Under the pieces are notes generated by a model, which worked only from the letters and a program-made list of their open reading frames with translations, had not been told where the DNA came from and did no database searches. This document shows, in pieces, positions 33,473 to 36,145 of a stretch of DNA of 36,145 nt. Every line of letters begins with the position of its first letter. Positions within the stretch are counted from its first letter, which is position 1. This stretch comes from CAZIUL01 sp964542475 (GTDB taxonomy: Bacteria; Planctomycetota; B15-G4; CAYZWU01). Position numbers and translations under genes: made by a program. Where the stretch lies: assembly GCA_964542475.1 (NCBI GenBank), contig CAZIUL010000041.1, positions 1 through 36,145 of the forward strand, read 5' to 3'.

Positions 33473-33934
33473 GAAAAGGCCGACCGCCCACTCGATGATT
33501 TCTTTTTTTCGCGCGATGTGAGTGCATAGGTACCTCTCGTCAGGATATATGTCGGCTCTCAAGAGGTCGAGGCGGTCCGCATTCCAGCACGTGCCAACGG
33601 TCGGGTGGTCCGAAAGCGTGCCGTCGGTGTGCTCCCTGCATGCCTTCAGCAGTATGTCCAACTTTTCCCGGGGGAGCTCGAAAAGCGTCCCGTGCATGCT
33701 TTGTGCGAGCGCGGCCCCCCTTGACCCGTGCCCGTGGTCGATCGATTCGTTTTCGCGCCTCGAATCGTGGAACACGGCGAAAAGCTCGAGCACTTCCGGA
33801 TCAGCACCCGTTTCCGCGGCAAGCCTTCTGCCGATCTTGAGCACCCTGCGCCAGTGCTTCGGCCCGTGAAGGCTTTCCCTTCCCATGGGAAACTGGTCCG
33901 CCACCACGTTCCAGATGTCGTTTTCCGTTGTCAT
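33461..33934 (-). CDS. HD-domain metal-dependent phosphohydrolase
   Basis: The 157-residue soluble protein carries the HD pattern: HGPKHWRRV (His23, His27), FAVFHDSRRENE (His56-Asp57) with the following DHGHGSRGA, a REHTDG His, and CWNADRLDL with Asp120. These coordinate a binuclear or mononuclear metal in phosphohydrolases of nucleotides. GAAGGG nine bases upstream supports the ATG at 33934. It is divergent from queD, with about 90 bases between the starts. Substrate unknown; a nucleotide is the usual guess for the family. Confidence 0.84.
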   Translation of the reverse strand: MTTENDIWNVVADQFPMGRESLHGPKHWRRVLKIGRRLAAETGADPEVLELFAVFHDSRRENESIDHGHGSRGAALAQSMHGTLFELPREKLDILLKACREHTDGTLSDHPTVGTCWNADRLDLLRADIYPDERYLCTHIARKKEIIEWAVGLFRRE

Positions 33935-33984
33935 GTTGTCATGCCCTTCGAATCGGGTGATAATCCGCGGTCCGTTTTTCTTTC

Positions 33985-34015
33985 TTTCTTCTTCTGCGTT
34001 CCTCTGTGCCCTCTG
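33985..34015. repeat. Pyrimidine-rich TCTGCGTTCCTCTGTG motif upstream of queD
   Basis: The run TTTCTTTCTTCTTCTGCGTT continuing into CCTCTGTGCCCTCTGT is almost purely pyrimidine with spaced G bases. From memory, a closely similar CTCTGCGTTCTCTGTGCC string is common in intergenic DNA of environmental bacteria. Its 3' end runs directly into the queD -10 box. Confidence 0.4.
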
Positions 34016-34021
34016 TATAAT
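34016..34021 (+). promoter_or_regulatory. Consensus -10 box of queD, predicted leaderless start
   Basis: A perfect TATAAT ends seven bases before the A of the ATG at 34028, so transcription should start at the initiator codon itself. No Shine-Dalgarno sequence lies in TAATACCACGATG. No good -35 is visible in the pyrimidine-rich motif upstream. Confidence 0.55.
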
Positions 34022-34027
34022 ACCACG

Positions 34028-34366
34028 ATGCTTGTCACAAAAGAATTTTCATTCAACAGCGCCCACAACCTGAAGGGGTACGGCGGAAAGTGCGAAAAGC
34101 TTCACGGGCATACCTGGACCGTGCATGTCACGGTTGAGGCGCCGATCGGGGAGAACGGGCTGGCTTTCGATTTTATCCGCCTAAAGGAGATAGTGAACGA
34201 AAAAGCGATCTCTTCCCTCGACCACACCTACCTCAACGATGTCATCGAAAACCCCTCAGCCGAGAACATCGCCGTATGGATCTGGAACCGCCTCGAAAAG
34301 GAGATACCCATCCACGAGGTGAGGATCTTCGAAACCCCTACCAGCTTTGTGACGTACAGGGGCTGA
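34028..34366 (+). CDS. queD: 6-carboxy-5,6,7,8-tetrahydropterin synthase (queuosine pathway)
   Basis: The 112-residue protein has the full QueD/PTPS-fold signature: FSFNSAHNLKG (zinc His13), GKCEKLHGHTW (catalytic Cys22, zinc His26 and His28), GLAFDFIRLKEI, LDHTYLND and PSAENIAVWIW, ending with VRIFETPTSF (pterin-anchoring Glu). It converts 7,8-dihydroneopterin triphosphate to 6-carboxytetrahydropterin for queuosine tRNA modification. No other queuosine genes are nearby. Longer in-frame starts upstream overlap the divergent HD gene and are unlikely. A -10 box sits immediately before the ATG. Confidence 0.93.
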   Translation: MLVTKEFSFNSAHNLKGYGGKCEKLHGHTWTVHVTVEAPIGENGLAFDFIRLKEIVNEKAISSLDHTYLNDVIENPSAENIAVWIWNRLEKEIPIHEVRIFETPTSFVTYRG

Positions 34367-34585
34367 TGGACGCACTCCGGGAATCATGATAATATTAGGA
34401 ACAGCGTCAGAATTATATTTTGAATTTCGATTGTAAGTGCCTTAGTAAAATGTAGTTGGTTAACCTCCTGTATCTGTGGAGGTGTTGGGTTTACGCGTAT
34501 GGGGGTATACATTGAATTGAAAAAAACAGTGTAAATACACGAAATCACCCTTGCAAAACAGAAACGACAATACTAATATGCAAAC

Positions 34586-35749
34586 ATGATTAAAAGAATT
34601 AGTGCAAAAATTTTGAAGGAATTGATGGCGCAGTTCCCTGCTGTGCTCGTTCTTGGGCCACGTCAGTGTGGCAAGACCACGCTTGCAAAGGCGGTAATAG
34701 GGGGTAGCTATTTCGATCTTGAGAAACCATCGGACCGTCAGGTGTTTGAAGGCGATATAGAACTTGCGTTACAACGGATCGAATCGCCGATCGTTCTAGA
34801 CGAGGCCCAGTCTATGCCGGAACTGTTCCCGGTGCTGAGGGCGCTGATCGATGAAGACAGAACCCGAACCGGGCGCTTTCTCCTGCTTGGCTCCGTTGAC
34901 CCCTCCCTGGTGCGTCATATCTCCGAGAGTCTGGCCGGGCGGGTTGGCATACTTGAACTAAGCCCCTTCCTTTACCCTGAATTGACATCTTCCGAACCTC
35001 TGGACATGACGGACTACTGGCTTAGGGGCGGATTTCCGGATGCCTGCCTTCAGACCGATCCGTTGGCCTGGGCACGATGGCAGGATGCGTATCTGCGGAC
35101 GTTTGTGGAGCGCGATCTTCCCCGCTACGAGCTCAAGGCTTCTCCTGTTGAGATGCGGCGGTTTATGACAATGCTTGCCCATCTACACGGAGGGCTGCTT
35201 AATGCATCTGAACTGGGTCGCGCTTTTGGAAAGAACTATCACACCATTCAGAACTACCTGAACCTGACCGAGGGACACTACCTGGTGCGAAGACTGCCAC
35301 CTTGGTCCGGGAACCTAGGCAAGCGGTTGGTGAAGTCGCCGAAGATATACATTCGTGATTCCGGACTGTTGCACCACTTGCTGGGGATTGCCGAAGAACT
35401 GGATCTGTTGGCCTCTCCGAAACGCGGCTTTAGCTTTGAAAGCTGTTTAATTGAACAGATTATTACGCTGGAACAACTACGCGGCCCCGGCACTTCCTTC
35501 AGTTTCTTCAAGACCTCTGGCGGAGCGGAAATCGATCTTGTTGTCGAACGAGCGGCAGAGACAGTTGGATACGAGTTCAAATCCGCGGCATCGGTCGGGC
35601 GAGGGGATGCATCAGGATTAAAAGCGGGGCTGCAAGACAATGTCATTCATAGAGGTTTCGTTGTTTATCTAGGCAAACGCGACTTTCCACTTTATGAAGG
35701 CATTGATGCGATCGGAGCTAAAACCCTGCTTCAGTCGTTGGTGGGGTGA
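34586..35749 (+). CDS. AAA_14/DUF4143 ATPase
   Basis: The 387-residue protein is of the common AAA_14 plus DUF4143 type: LGPRQCGKTTLAKAV (Walker A, about 24-32), SPIVLDEAQSMPELF (Walker B), RFLLLGSVDPSLVRHISESL (sensor strand), LRGGFPDACL, and the DUF4143 half with NYLNLTEGHYLVRRLPPW, KIYIRDSGLLHHLLGI and an endonuclease-like GGAEIDLVVE...YEFKSA segment. The family is widespread, often in accessory DNA; its role is not established. The upstream 219 bases and this gene are AT-richer than most of the window. No clear ribosome site precedes the ATG. It is probably a recently acquired gene. Confidence 0.9.
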   Translation: MIKRISAKILKELMAQFPAVLVLGPRQCGKTTLAKAVIGGSYFDLEKPSDRQVFEGDIELALQRIESPIVLDEAQSMPELFPVLRALIDEDRTRTGRFLLLGSVDPSLVRHISESLAGRVGILELSPFLYPELTSSEPLDMTDYWLRGGFPDACLQTDPLAWARWQDAYLRTFVERDLPRYELKASPVEMRRFMTMLAHLHGGLLNASELGRAFGKNYHTIQNYLNLTEGHYLVRRLPPWSGNLGKRLVKSPKIYIRDSGLLHHLLGIAEELDLLASPKRGFSFESCLIEQIITLEQLRGPGTSFSFFKTSGGAEIDLVVERAAETVGYEFKSAASVGRGDASGLKAGLQDNVIHRGFVVYLGKRDFPLYEGIDAIGAKTLLQSLVG

Positions 35750-35857
35750 ATGTTGTCATAAGCAATCCTGGACAAGGCCCGGACCATGAGAATCTCGTTT
35801 CGACCGTGTAGGTCTATTACAAAACTCTACATTAGCTTGTATAAAAGGGGGCTTTTG

Positions 35858-36145
35858 ATGCGAAGCCTGCAAGTCTCAGGATTACTCGCCATTTCAGTTA
35901 TATTCGCATTCGGATTCCATGATGTAAATAACGATAGTGTCATAAGCTCCCTTTCCTGTGACAGTTTGCAGGAGAATACATCTGATGATTCACATAACCC
36001 CACAGGGGACCGGGTTGCTAAATATCGTTTAAAGGCGGAAGAGGGTGACAGTGAAGCCCAGCATATATTGTCAATGTTTTATATGACCGGCCACTGCTGT
36101 CCAAAAACGGTTAGAAATTGCCTATCAGGTTTCCTAAACCCCGTC
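35858..36145 (+). CDS. Secreted Sel1-repeat-like protein, cut by the window end
   Basis: An open frame starting at ATG 35858, with AAAGGGGG eight bases upstream, runs to the last base of the window without a stop (96 residues visible). It opens with a signal peptide (about residues 1-20, MRSLQVSGLLAISVIFAFGF). Near residue 60 it reads RLKAEEGDSEAQHILSMFY, the start of a Sel1 repeat (AxxGDxxAQxxLGxMY). After that the frame reads GHCCPKTVRNCL, which departs from the repeat, whereas a shift of one base gives VQKRLEIAYQ, which continues the Sel1 pattern; a frameshift or assembly error is possible. Composition is AT-rich like the preceding ATPase gene. Confidence 0.6.
   Translation, partial: MRSLQVSGLLAISVIFAFGFHDVNNDSVISSLSCDSLQENTSDDSHNPTGDRVAKYRLKAEEGDSEAQHILSMFYMTGHCCPKTVRNCLSGFLNPV

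Overview
The window is about 36 kb of GC-rich bacterial chromosome. It has no rRNA, tRNA, CRISPR array or recognisable transposase. Gene content points to the Planctomycetota or a close PVC-type relative: a TIGR02999-type ECF sigma factor overlapping a transmembrane Ser/Thr kinase with TPRs, a DUF1570-like secreted protein, a secreted methyltransferase-PQQ-propeller fusion, and two secreted proteins sharing a C-terminal domain of the kind I associate with planctomycete extracellular proteins. The lineage is an inference from families, not from a marker gene.

Layout. 0-2.7 kb: a degenerate gluzincin-like secreted protein and a membrane-anchored SGNH hydrolase, both forward. 2.8-12 kb: a secreted EEP-family nuclease/phosphatase on the minus strand, divergent from a forward run of cytidine deaminase (cdd), an AT-richer GT-C-like membrane protein, pyrimidine-nucleoside phosphorylase (deoA), a P-loop kinase-like protein, an OPA-family transporter with a PDZ-like domain in a predicted periplasmic loop, and a secreted staphylococcal-nuclease-type protein. 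This looks like a pyrimidine salvage locus, possibly a nucleic-acid scavenging locus. 12-18.9 kb: a CDP-deoxysugar region. CDP-glucose 4,6-dehydratase (rfbG) and a GT2 glycosyltransferase run forward. rfbF, an SDR epimerase/reductase, a CapF-like cupin and a large secreted toroid protein run in reverse.

18.9-19.3 kb holds a striking array of hairpin repeats whose stems co-vary in sequence while the loop and flanks stay constant. 19.3-25.1 kb: a secreted right-handed beta-helix protein with a cysteine ladder, the Ser/Thr kinase and the ECF sigma factor, all in reverse. 25.2-27.9 kb: a second GT-C-like membrane protein, an isolated SDR gene, and a ~170 bp palindromic terminal-inverted-repeat element (MITE-like). 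27.9-34.4 kb: the methyltransferase/PQQ protein, an LpxL-type acyltransferase, a rhomboid-TPR protease started by TTG, an HD phosphohydrolase and queD. 34.4-36.1 kb is AT-richer and accessory: an AAA_14/DUF4143 ATPase and a secreted Sel1-like gene cut off by the window end.

The most interesting points are: the putative extracellular nucleic-acid salvage locus with its PDZ-containing transporter; the covarying hairpin family (five copies at 19.0-19.2 kb, a sixth at 14.07 kb); the C-terminal domain shared by two otherwise unrelated secreted proteins; a split CapF-like SDR/cupin pair in a CDP-sugar operon; and two genes whose -10 boxes lie so close to the ATG that the transcripts would be leaderless.
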